A DNA stretch of 64,000 nt from Paguma larvata. Its lineage: Eukaryota > Chordata > Mammalia > Carnivora > Viverridae. Below, in pieces: positions 23,457 to 35,100 of the stretch. The stretch covers positions 70,260,500-70,324,499 of the forward strand of contig CM057827.1 of the NCBI GenBank assembly GCA_030068075.1, written 5' to 3'. The notes under the pieces are model-generated. The model made no database searches, was not told the origin of the DNA, and saw only the letters and a program-made list of their open reading frames with translations. Position numbers and translations under genes: made by a program. How positions within the stretch are numbered: position 1 is the stretch's first letter; each line of letters starts with the position of its first letter.

Positions 23457-26400
23457 TTCCCTGTTCAAATGCAAAAACTCCTGCCCTGGAAAAGAGAACT
23501 TCCTAGGGGATCATCAGTGGGGCAGGTAACGGGCCAACTGAACCTGCCACAGGACTTTCTCATGGTGAGCCCAGACTGAGGATCAGGGCACCTAGTCTCT
23601 GGACCACTTCTCCTACCAGCCTGCCACATGGCCGAGCCCCTTCCCCTCCGTGGGCTTCGGTCTCTTCATCTGTAAAATGGCAGGGGTGAGGGAAAGGGGA
23701 AGTAAACCAGATCATTTGTACGATCTTTTCTGTGATTCTGGGGCACAAGTGTTCCGAAGGCAGGTGATGAGCCGATTTCACCCTCTTCTGGTAAAGGCAA
23801 GAGACCAGGTGCACTGGAGAGAAGCCAGCCTATCTGGCAGGAAAAACACAGCCTCAATGACAAGCAAGCGGGCTGAGATCTCGTGGACTCAGACGGCTAC
23901 ACCTCCCCACACCTGCATCCGGTCTTAACCCCCAGCAAATGAAGCAAGACAGGAGAAGCACTGCGCGTCCCTGAAAGGATTGGCATGGAGTTAGCTTATG
24001 AACTTCAGGAAGACAGGGAAGAGAAGAAGGGAGGTAGAAGAGAATTCTGGAAATGGCTTCATCTGAGGTAGGCTGTTCTGAAGTTGGGTGGTTGGGGGTG
24101 ATGGCTTCTTTTGCTTGGCATCCCATACTCTGTCCTTCTGCCTGTTGAAAGCAACTCTCTAGATGTGAGCTAACGGTGCGGTCTGTAAGCTGTTTAATTG
24201 GCCAAGGGGGGCACTTGCTTTGGATGAAAGATCATTTTCTTGGTAGAATCGGACCCAGGACATTCAAGACCCAGAATGCCTGGCATGCGGGTTGGGCTGG
24301 CAGCTGAGTTATCCATTCACTAAACTCCAAGTCCTCACATCTCATTCCCGTACCTGCGGTGCTTCGGGTCACCAAGGACCCATTTTGACCACCAGCATCT
24401 TTTATCAATTGCCTTCAGAAGTTGGGTCACCAGAAATGGGACAAAGGTGGCCCTGGACTCCTTCCCTCCCAGGACCTCACCTTCGAAAACCGTCCTGATT
24501 TTTTTACTTAGGGAGAAGTAAAGGGAGTTTTTAAATTGATATGTAAATTTAAAGACATTGAGTGTTGCATTTTAAATTTTCCGTTTTTAACAAGCAGAAC
24601 ATCCAGTTGTTGAGAGACCGAAGCTCTCTTTGTGTGTGATTAGTTTATTAAGAGTTTCCTCTCTGATCTTCCTTTCCTGCCTTCCTCTCTCTTCAGTCTT
24701 CTGGGAACCCTGAGGAATAGCCACATGCACCACTCAAACCAGTAACTGGAGATTTGAGATCTGGCAGCTTGAAAGCCTCAGTGAAAATCTCGGATGGCCG
24801 TCCCTCGGGGGAAGTGGATTAATTGTTATTTTGGGAAGAGGAGAGACTGTTTCTCCCTGGGGCTTCACAAGAGCAATGGGTGGAGAGTTTTGGTTCTTTT
24901 TTTTTTTTCCCAATGTTTATTTATTTTTGAGAGAGAGAGCAGGGGAGAGGCAGAAAGAGAGAGAGAGAGAGAGAGACAGAATCTGAAGCAGGCCACCCTG
25001 GGACCACCCCTTCTTCTCCAGTGCAGCACCAGGACCCTCTGCCCGGCACTGCCCCTCAAGCTGCCCTCTCGCCCGTGAGGCCTGGACAGACACGGCCAGG
25101 GATGTTCGTTGCAGGAGTGAGTGATATACACTGTGGTGGGACAAGGGGCCCACCGCCAGTGTGGTCTGGAAAAAATAAGAAAAAACCAGGCCTGGGACTA
25201 CAGCTTTTTATTCCCATGGGACCATAACCTCTGATCAAAGCTGGGTACCCTCAAGAGTCATAAGACACAGAATCCTCAGTCCAGATTGCCATCACCAGGT
25301 TTATCATAATCCTTACCTGTGGCCATCCCTGGACACCCTAGAAGTCCCCCGTGCCCTGATACTTTTTTCCTCCAGATCTTGCCTTAGGAATCAGAGATGA
25401 AGGGGTTAACCTGAAATGTATAAATATAGATAAAGTGTTCCCAGGTGGAGAGTCAGATATTCCAAGTCCCCACTCACCCGGCTCCGTTTCCTTCTCGCCC
25501 TCCTCCCCCCGCATGTCCCTCAAGCACACAAGTACCCCAAGCCAGCAGAAACCCTCCGATGAGCCAAGCCTGGCTCCTGTTGTGTTATTGTTCATTTATT
25601 AGCCCAGGTGAGAGCATCTCAGTACCACCCAAGGGCTGTTGGGAACCTAGTAAATACTGAGGTTATTTATTCCAAGGAAGCACTGAAGTTCAGGTGTCTG
25701 TGACCTGCAGCCTCTTGGCTGGAAACTTAGCCTGAGGAGTACAGGGCAGGTGGGAGGGGGAGATTCAGTCTGGCCCTGGTCCTTAACCAACCTGATCTGG
25801 AGCGCCGCCACCCCCCACTCCTAGTAGACTTGTGTGGCCATAAGGCAAGAACAGCGCGGAAGCAGAGCAGCGGGCCTGTCCTTCTCTGGGTCTCTGCACC
25901 CTCCTATTCCTGGCATGCCCTGGGCAACGTGGGCCCAGGGTGGGCTTTTCCAGACACTTCTCAACAGAGGAAGGGGCAAGGGCCATAAACCGAGTGCCAA
26001 CCATCCCTCCACACCCCAGTATGTTCACCTGCTCTCTCTCCCAGCCCCTTCTCCTTCCTGAGGTCAGTCCCACTCTACCAGGGACACATGCGTGCTATAA
26101 CGAACACACAGCATGTATCGCTGGGACACTAAATCCTCTCTCTGAGCACTGCTCCATTGCAAGCAAAGTTCTCTTCTCCCTCGGCCTCAACTCCCTGCCT
26201 CCAGCACTGGGTCCAGAACCAGGGCCTCCCTTCCCAGTAACACACCCTCACCCTTCTTCCACTGCTCTCATCCTGGGAGGGAGAGGGCTCGGCAGCCCCT
26301 GCCTCACTCTCAGGCTGCTCTTTCCCCTTGGGGGTCCCTGTCGTCCTCTGCACCACTCTGGGTGTCTTCCCTGCCGGCCTAAAGGGCACTGTCCCAGCTT

Positions 26401-26829
26401 GCCCGGCCAAATCCCTGTTTTTCTCTATACTCTGCCCTCACAGAGCATAGGAGGAGGTCATGGGGCTGGAGAACCCGTACCAAGCTTCTGCCCCCTGCCT
26501 TGCCTATTCTAGAGCTGCGGGAGCCTCCAGAGTCTCCTTTTTGGGTCTGGCCTTCTCACCTATAGAACCCTGTCCTGCTCTGCCTGTCTGCTTCTTCCCA
26601 CTACACCTTGATGGCCAAGCCCCCCACCGTCCCCACCTACTCCCCAAGACTACAGCCTTCAGCCTGAGCTTTATGCTCTTGGTTTACTATTGTCTTCTGA
26701 TTCCTCACCTCAGACGCCTCATTCAGGCCACTTCTGGTGGCACCTTAGCCCTGCAACCTGTGGCCTGGACAAGTGCCAACCCTAGGGAGACTTCCCTGTC
26801 CCCATTTCTGCCACAGAGTTCCTAAAACC
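23457..26829. other. Mostly unique intergenic sequence
   Basis: Includes a truncated SINE at 24897. The 190-codon frame at 25940-26512 is proline-rich low-complexity translation and not credible as a gene. Confidence 0.55.
24897..24993 (-). mobile_element. Truncated felid SINE (3' part only)
   Basis: T-run, TTTATTTATTTTTGAGAGAG and GA-rich body to CTGAAGCAGGCC; the tRNA head is missing. Confidence 0.82.
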
Positions 26830-27540
26830 CTTGGGATTTCGTAAGTGATGAGAGTGATAAAGATGTCTTCATAGTCGTAACAACCCCCTGCCACTCTACC
26901 TCAGTTTATGTTACCGAGGTAACTTTTGGAAAACATCTAAGGATGGGCCGGTTGCCAGGGAAACCAATCATAGGATCAGAGGTTTGAAATGTTCAGTCCC
27001 ACCCCCCTGACCTCTGAGGATGGAAAAGAGGCTGGAGGTTGAATCGGTTGCCGACTATGCCTAATGAAGCCTCCATAAAACCCTAAAGGGCAGGGTTCAG
27101 AGAGCTTTTGGGTTGGTGAGCACATGGCGGCGTGGGGAGAGTGGCGCTCCCGGAGCAGACATCGAGGCTGCACACCTCTCCCCATACCTCGCCTCAATGG
27201 AACTCCTCCATCCGGCTGTTCCTGAGCTATAAGCTTTAATAAGAAATTGGTAACCTAGCAAGAAAAATGTTTCTCTGAGTCCTGGGAGCCGCTCCAGCAA
27301 ACGAATCAAGTCCAAGGAGGAGGTTGTTGGGATCTCCAAGCAACAGTCAGAGCACAGGTGACAACAGCGACTTGTGATTGACCAGCAAAGTGGGGGCTGG
27401 TCTTGTAGAACAGAAAGCCCTTGACCTATGGGGTCTTACCCTGTCTCCAGGTAGATGGTGCCAGAATTAGGTTGAATTGTGAGACAGGCAGCTGGTGTTA
27501 GAGGACTGCTTGGTGTGGGAGAAGAGCCCACACATTACAG
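26830..27540 (+). mobile_element. Ancient mammalian LTR, family not named
   Basis: The block AATGAAGCCTCCATAAAACC-CAGGGTTCAGAGAGC, then CTGTTCCTGAGCTATAAGC-TTTAATAAG and GAAAAATGTTTCTCTGAGTC, is a familiar mammalian LTR pattern with a degraded poly(A) signal. I cannot assign the subfamily. Confidence 0.5.
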
Positions 27541-27549
27541 TTAGGTACA

Positions 27550-27717
27550 GGGGCGCCTGAGTGGCTCGATTGGTTAGGCATCTGCCTCTTGGTTTCAGCT
27601 TAGGTCATGATCTCACAGTTTCATGAGTTCGAGCTCCAGGTTGGACTCTGTACCGGCAGCTCAGAACCTGCTTGGGATTCTCTCTCTCCCTCTCTCTGCC
27701 TCTCCCTGATTTGCTCT
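27550..27717 (+). mobile_element. Felid SINE lacking an A tail
   Basis: Good head and body, but the 3' end stops in the CT-rich zone. Confidence 0.85.
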
Positions 27718-27797
27718 GTCTTCTATACCTCTGTACCTACCGAGACCCTATATAATTTATTTTTTAACATGTTTGTTGCTTACCGTACCCCTCCTCC

Positions 27798-27917
27798 ATG
27801 AGAGTGTAAGCTCTGTAGGGAAATGATCTTTGTTTTGTTCACAGTCACCCTCTGAGTTCCTAGAACAGGGCCTGGTAGGGAGTGGTACTTTGGCACTAAA
27901 TTTATTGAACGAATGAA
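27798..27917 (+). mobile_element. L2 3' end
   Basis: TGTAAGCTCTGTAGGG, CTAGAACAGGGCCTGG and TTTATTGAACGAATGAATA give the L2 terminal block. Confidence 0.65.
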
Positions 27918-28689
27918 TACATTCTGCCATATTTTAAACCCCTGTTTTCCTACCACAATGAAGGAACTCGAGGGAGGCTGGGTCTTTTTTATATTTATGT
28001 TCTCCAGGTTGCCTGGTCCAATGTAATGTACGTTGGGAGCAATAAATGTTTTTGTAATAGAATCAGTCTCAAGACAAAGAATCGTGCCCAACAGGTCCAG
28101 AGAGGGGGCACTGGTGAGGGGCTTTGGTGAGGTGAAGGCTGGTGGGCAGGGTGGATGCCTTGTCTCAGGTCTTCCCTTGGGCACCACTTACGGATGGCAA
28201 GAGTGGAAGAGAGGCGTTCTCAGGGCCACTGTTCCTCCCCGACTCTGCTGGGCCTTGGACGTGTACACAAAATAGGATGGTGCCCATGAACATGACTCAG
28301 AACAATAAAAAGAACCTCCGCCAAGAGGAGACAACCTTAAGAAGAACTTCACACTGACTTCTCTCTTCTGTCTAAATTTGAAGTTCTCAACCTGGAAATG
28401 TATGCAAGATTTGGTGGGACTTTTTTCTTCAGGTTCTCACAGGCCTGTGTGGCCCAGGAAAGAACTATGAGCCTGGAGAACCCCAGGGGGAGTTCCAGAA
28501 TTCCCCCACTCCCTCCCATGGCTCCTGCCACTCCCGCCAGCCGGCTCGGAGAACGGAGCAGAGCCTGCTCTGAACACTCGCTGACCACCACCATGGGTCT
28601 GTGAACAGGCTCAGGCAGAAGCCAGGAGACAGGAGAGGCCTATCCTTGGCCTCATTCCCCTCAGCTCTACCCTTACCAGGAATTTCCAG
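27918..28689. other. Intergenic, downstream of DHRS2
   Basis: Unique sequence between an L2 end and the predicted DHRS2 poly(A) site; no gene seen. Confidence 0.55.
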
Positions 28690-29014
28690 TCTTGAGGATA
28701 AATCTGCGATTTATTTCAGGAAAGAAATGTTTAAAGCACAAGAGGCAGAGAGAAGTCAGGATCCGTCAGGGGCTCCTTTCCCTTACGGCTCCTCTGAAGC
28801 ACCAGCCCCACGAACTCAGTCAGCTTTACAGCCCCACACCAAGAACCCACATGTTGGTCGGATCACAGCAGCTAAATCAACAACGGTCACACAGATGAGA
28901 ATCCTGGGGGTCCTTCCTCCAGCCTGGCACGAACAAGCCCCCAGCTTCACTGTCTGGCAGAACTTCAGACCTTAATGACCCTCAGGCTCCTAGGCCCAGA
29001 CCCCCTTAGCCCGG
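28690..29014 (-). other. DHRS2: DHRS2 3' UTR (predicted extent)
   Basis: Unique sequence between the stop codon and the first AATAAA on the minus strand, so a 3' UTR of roughly 310-325 bases is expected. The end is inferred from the poly(A) signal only. Confidence 0.55.
28710..28715 (-). terminator. Polyadenylation signal AATAAA for DHRS2
   Basis: TTTATT on the plus strand reads AATAAA on the gene strand, 300 bases past the stop codon. It is the first canonical hexamer downstream. Cleavage would be expected about 10-30 bases further on. Confidence 0.55.
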
Positions 29015-29126
29015 TCAGAGATGAGGGGAGTAGCCGGCCACCACAATGCTCTCGCCGGTGATGTAGCTGGCGTCGGGAGAGCATAGGAAAGACACGAGTC
29101 CTGCACAGTCCTCAGGCTGCCCAATC
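29015..29126 (-). CDS. DHRS2: DHRS2 coding exon 8 with stop codon
   Basis: Acceptor TTCTATCCAG bounds the exon at 29126. It completes Arg245 and encodes residues 246-281, then TGA at 29017-29015. The block [25 protein letters not shown] is the standard C-terminal SDR segment of DHRS2/DHRS4. The ending AGYSPHL corresponds to AGYSTRL of human DHRS2. Confidence 0.95.
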
Positions 29127-32100
29127 CTGGATAGAAGGAGGACAGAACACATGTCAATGGTCTCAGACTCTGGTTCTGCTGCTCCAGTGGGAGTGGGCTC
29201 CATGGAGGGACAGGGTGGACCCAACAAGGCTACTCACATCCTCCAGGGCTCTGTGGAAACCAGACTTTAGCTAAAGGAATGACTAGTACCCAGGGAGGGG
29301 TCAGCTTGTGAGACAGCCCGGCCACCCCTCCTCAGCTATACCCAGATTACTGAGGTCCCAAACCCAACTTGCCTCTGCAGTTTGTACTTTTCCATGAAGT
29401 TGTTCCAGAAAACCTCATTTGTGTATAACTGGGCAAAGAGAAGACACGAAAGAGTCAGCGCTGGCTAAAACGAGGAGCGGGCAGGGCCCGAGGTGATCCC
29501 TCAGCAGATTTGCCTTTCTCAGGGGTGTTGGGCTGAGTCATGGCCGAATTCAGAAAACAGTGGGGACCTCAGCTGTTAAGGATGCCTAACCGCTTAGTCG
29601 TTAGGGAGGTTTCCCCTGAGCCAGGCTGAGAAATGGGGGACACGCCCCAGTCCTCACAATTTTGCTGAAGTTAGTCTTGATTATTCCCGGAACCAAGCAG
29701 TTCACCCGGATGCCCTTGGGGGCCAGCTCCAACGACAGTGTCTTGGTGAGGCCGAGCAGGGCTGTCTTACTGATGTTGTAGGGACCCAGCTCCTGGGAAA
29801 GGGAATCAAGACAGTGATTAGGATACTGAGAACCAGGGGTGCCTGGGTGGCTCAGTCAGTTAAGCATCCGACTCGTAGTTTCAGCTCATGGTTTGTGGGT
29901 TCAAGCCCCACATCAGAGTCTGGGCTGACAGTGCAGAACCTGCTTGGGACTCTCTCTCTCTGCCTCTCTCTCACCTCCTCCCATGTTCTCTCTCTCAAAA
30001 TGAGTACGTAAACTTAAAAAAAAATTTTTTTTAAGGATACAGGGAAACAGAAGGACACATCAGTTGAATTTCTCACCTATAGATGATCCCACTCTGGCCC
30101 CAAGTGCAGCACTCAGACACATTCTCCCCAGCCTGGTCTGAGAACAGAAGCTGGATCTGAGGGACCCAGCAGCCACACGGACATCAGCTCAGCTTAGGGC
30201 AGCAGGAGTATGGTGTGGGTCTATCCCAAACATGGTCCCTGTGGTGTTCTGGGGACCCCTTCCCCTAATCCTACCAGGAGCACGGAAGCAAGAACTCACC
30301 ACCTTTGGGGTGTACGCTGAAACAGAGGAGACCAGGACGACCGCCCCACTCCTGAGAGGAGACAGACACAGGGGAGACAGGAAACCAATAACTTACCATG
30401 GACTGAGGTGCTACTATTATTTTTAAAAGATAAAAATTTATAATCATAACGGTTTAATTATTATAGTCATTGAATAATGCAATCCTCACAACAGCTGCAC
30501 AGTTCCTGCTATTATCTCCATCCCCGGCTGAGCAAACAGAGGCTCAGCAGGGTTTTGCAAGATAGCCAATAAGCGGCAGAGCTGGGACTCCAACTCTCTC
30601 TCTGACCCAATGTCCATGCTCTGAACCATTACACTCTTCTGCCTCTCAGGGGGAGAGGGGGGAGTGTAGGGAAGAACAGAAAGCCAGGAAGGGGGCAGAG
30701 TGGGCTTGGTGAAGAGGCCCCCCGGGCTGACAATGAATGCCTATCAATGAGCCAGGAGACAAGAAATAAGAGTCAGGACCTTTTCCTTCTATCCAAGACA
30801 GCCCCCAGGCCAGTTCCTGAAGGGTGTGTCTGCATGGAGGGACCGGAGGAGCAGCTGTGTCCTGAGGGAGGTGGTGGCCCAAGTCCCTAACCTGAGACCC
30901 CCTAGACTATGTGTGGAGTGCAGTCAGATATGCAGGACCTAGAACACAGTCAGGCTCCCTGGAGACTGAGAAGCAGGGAGTGAGGAGGCGCCTGGGCTGG
31001 GCTTCTCCCCGCCGGGAGCAAAGGGGAAGACCTTGTCCCAGCCTATAAGTTGGTGAAAAGGCATTGTCCAGCCGTGAGAGAACCAGAGTAGGTGAGGGCG
31101 AGAATGACCTGCCCACAAGGCTAAGGAGCTAAAAGCACAGCCCTTTCCCAAACATGGTGCGGTCGTGGCCAGCGAGATCCCTGGAACGTCACCCTCCTAT
31201 GGCCACTAGAATGGAAAGGTGTAGTGTACAAAAAGGTGAGGCAGGACAGAGGGAGGGGGACGCGGAGACCCCAGGGACACCTCTTTTGTCCTCCCCTCCA
31301 GGCTGTGGCCCTATGCCCTCTAGACTCAATGCTTGCCCTGGCTCCCTGCCAGTCCTCACCCCCCACCCCCCACCCTGTAACCTACCCCCTCTTCTCCATG
31401 TGGGGTAGCAGCTGGCTCAGCATCAGGGCCGGGGCCTTCACATTCACTTCCAGGATCTGAAGTCAGAGCAGAGGCCCGGTGGAGGGCGGAGAGACACAGT
31501 CAGCCCTCAGCCCAGGGCCCGTCCTTCTAAAACATATGAGGTCCTAGAATTCGTGCAGTAAACCCAGATATGCACAGATTTGAGATTCATTGCCCTTCTG
31601 ATCAGGACAAGAGGTGCTTCCGGTTTAACAGGCAGGCAGGCTAAGTGACGGGCCTGTGAGCAGAGCCCTGAAAATAGGAACTGTCCGGGACTGGGGTGAA
31701 GGAGGGCAATGTTCAGCCCTTTTAAAGAAACTAGACTATGTTCTGGTGGTGCAGACAGAAGCTATACGCAGAGGCCACTGGAAAAAGATTGAAAATAGAA
31801 CAGAGGGAGGGAATGAGGGAATGTAGGTGCTGAGAGCAAAGAAGACTTCTGGAAGAGTTGTCTTTGTCTGTCTGTGTTTTTCCTTGTTTATGTCCTTATC
31901 TTGTCTGGATAGAATTTAAGGTACTCACAATGCAACAGCATAAAACAAATCAAATAGGTATTATGTGTGAAGAAATGGAGAACAGTAAAAAACAAGTATA
32001 GAAAACTAAGAAAAAGCAAGAGTCAGGTTGGTGCCCACAGTTCACAGCGTGTGGTAAGGACTGAGCATTATTCTATTATTCGTTCACAAAAATGCAAGCC

Positions 32101-35100
32101 ATGAGGGCCTACATGCATGCCAGCCTATTGCAAACTTGGCTCCGAGCTTTCCCATGGCCACCACAAAGAGGGAGACACAACAGAGAATTGCCACTCTGGG
32201 AGTTAGGTGCCCACGCCGAGCCTGCCTGCAGCTAAAACCCGGATCTGGGCTCAGACCCTCTGTCTGGGAACTCTGGTGGGACTGGGCACAGAGGAAAAAG
32301 TACGAGAGGAACTGGCAGGGCTGGAGGCTAGGACAGAGTGCCAGCTGGGACTAACGTGGCGGCAGGGTCCTTTCTCTGGGGCACCACCTCGAGTGAGGTC
32401 AGTGTGTCTAGGTCCCTAGGGAGTGAGGCTGCACATCTCCAATGCCTTCCCACGTTTTCATCCCACACCCAACGGCCCCCTTGCATGTGGGCAGGGGAAA
32501 CGCTTCAATGGAGAGCCGTCGAGGCCAGATGACAAGTTGGCAGTGTTGGGATGACCCCCAGGACTGTAAGAAGTGGCTCGGATGTCTAAAGGGGGGACCA
32601 GCACGAGATCCCCGATGAGAAGGAGTCGAGGGTTAGACTGAGGGACTTCCTGGTCATTCTCTGTTCGAAACAGACCTCCGCCATCCCACCACTGTCTGCC
32701 CTAAGCTCCATGTATGTCAGGCTGGGTGATGGGCTCAGACAAGGCCCCTCCTAGACTCAGCAGCCAAACCATGAGCCAAGGAAAAGGTTAGAGTCCCTCC
32801 CCTGCTGAAGAGGACTGCCCTATCAGAAAGTCGGGTGGAGCATCTCCAGGTGCCACAAGTCCTGAACAGAGATTGTGGGCCTGAGGAGGGTGGATGCTAA
32901 GAGAGTCCTCAGGCAGGAGAAGGGTAGAGGAGAGGCGGTGGAATGGGAGATGGGAGATTTCCCAACCAGCTGGAGAAAACAGGGGTGGTCCTGGGGGGGG
33001 GTGCTCAAACTGGCCCAGGGATAAGGTGAACGAGAAGGAACTCCCAGGACACCTGCTGAAAACGGCATGCAGATAGAGCAGCAGGTCAACATCACACTTG
33101 TTTTGTGACCGTTTCACCCCTGAGGTGGTGGCAGATGTGACCAGAGAGGACTTCCCCCCAGTGGGGCAGACGGCTTGTGGACTAGCAAGAGGAACAGGGC
33201 AGCTGCAGAGAAAGCAAGGCTGGGCTGCGGGCAAGTGCGCTCAGCTTCAGGAGAGAAGATTTGAAATGGGTTCTGAGAAAAAGAGAGTCATGATCCCATG
33301 AACTAAGACCCTAAAAGGGAGAATGACTCAGGAGGGTTAGGAGACGGTCAGCCGTGCAGTCCCAGCTACCTAATCACAAACGGTCCTTCGGAAACATCAG
33401 GAAGTGAGGAGCCTGGGCCGGCTGCTGGCGGCGGCTGCAGGGAGCTCAGATTCCAGGTCGTCTCTGAGGATGGAGGAGAGGCAAGCAGCCAAGGGCAGAG
33501 GCACAGGAGAGGCGGCCCGTGAACAATGTCTACAGAGCGCAGGGAGCTGGGGAAGGCAGAAGGCAACGCTCTGGCCAGCGCGGGCGATGGAAGGGGGTGC
33601 TAACAAGGTGATTTCATTGCAGTCTGTCTTGTCTGGCAGAGAGACCCAGGAACCAAAGGCAGGAGTGAAGGGAACAGGAGTCATAGGATAACAAAGCCCA
33701 AAATGGACCTCAAGACATTTTGCCAGGCCTCTTCTGCACCCTGTGGCTCAGGTGGAAGGATCATTAGGTGGAACGCAGTGGGTTGGAATGTCTGAGCTCC
33801 TGGGAAGCCGAAGGCCGGGCCCAAGCCTGACAGGTGTAGCAGGTTCGTCTGAGGGACAGTGAGGAGCCCTCATCTCGGAAAGGTGAAGAAAGAATCTCGG
33901 CGGCAGATATGGGTCACCAAAAAGAAGCAAAATCACCAAAAAAAAAAAAAAAAAAAAAAGTAACATATATCTGCTGTCGACAAAGACCTTACTATTCTTG
34001 ACTCTTACCAAGAGCAGAGACACGCTCCCACAGCTGTAGAGTAAGAGCCTGGAACAGTGCCTGACACATAGCAAACCCTCAGTAAATATTTGCTGAATGC
34101 ATAAATGCAAAAGGGATGAGAAGAGAATAGAAAGCAGAAAGAATGTAGGAAGCCACTTTAAAAACCCACCAATTGGAAAGGAGCTCCGTAGCACTTTCCA
34201 GGGGACAAGTGGTCAGCGCCTGTTTTTACAGTAACTTTGGGAGAGGAGAGGAGAGTCTCAACGGGGGAGCACTTCAGACTCCTCCTCCAGCTCCCCCAGC
34301 GGCCTCTCACCTTGTCCCACACCTGCTCACTGGCTCCCAGCGTGCTTCCCACCAGCGGGTTGACGGCTGCGTTGCACACCAGGAAGTCGAGACCCCCAAA
34401 GTGCTCCAGGACCTGGGGGAAAGAATGACATGAAGGGCCATAAGTGCGGAGATGGCCTGAGGAGGCCTCACCTGCCTGGCACTGCTGCCAGGTGCCCAGG
34501 GCATTGAGGCAACGCTTGCTAATTAGATACTGTCTCAATCAGGAATGGTCACAAAGCTGGTGTGAGAGCCAAACACCGGTGGAGGCAAATGCCCTAGGTA
34601 GGCCCAAGGCCGGCTCTGCAGAGAGAGGAAGAAGGTCTATCTGCCCCAGGAATCCATCTGTGCATCTGGGATGGAGAATCCCTTTAGATTCCTCCTCGAC
34701 CACAGTTCTCCCAGGTGGGAGGAGGCGAGGGTCCTCTCCTGAACAAGCCACTTTCCAGAAAGCCAGTGTGAACAATGAGGTCCGCCTGCCGAGACCATGA
34801 GCAATCCTGGTTTCGAGACCATCGTAGTGCCTCCCTGCCCCCATCCCGGTCCCTGCCCCGCCAAGCAGAGTGGGAAAGGCTCTGTGCATTCTCCTCCCTG
34901 TGTCCTTCCACCCCTGTGGCCACTCACTGTGGCCACCAGCCGCTCCCGGTCCTCGGCCTTCCCCACGTGGCACACGGTGCCCATCACGCTCAGCCCCTCC
35001 CCCTGTAGCGTCGCCACTGCCCAGTCCACGTTCTGCTGCTTCCGGCTGCTGACCAACACGTGGGCCCCATCCTGGGCCAGGCGCCGGGCGATGGCAAAGC

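Noticed and set aside
25940..26512. 190-codon plus-strand frame
   Set aside because: Pro/Ser/Leu-rich composition from C-rich DNA, no domain, no splice context, no repeat-independent similarity.
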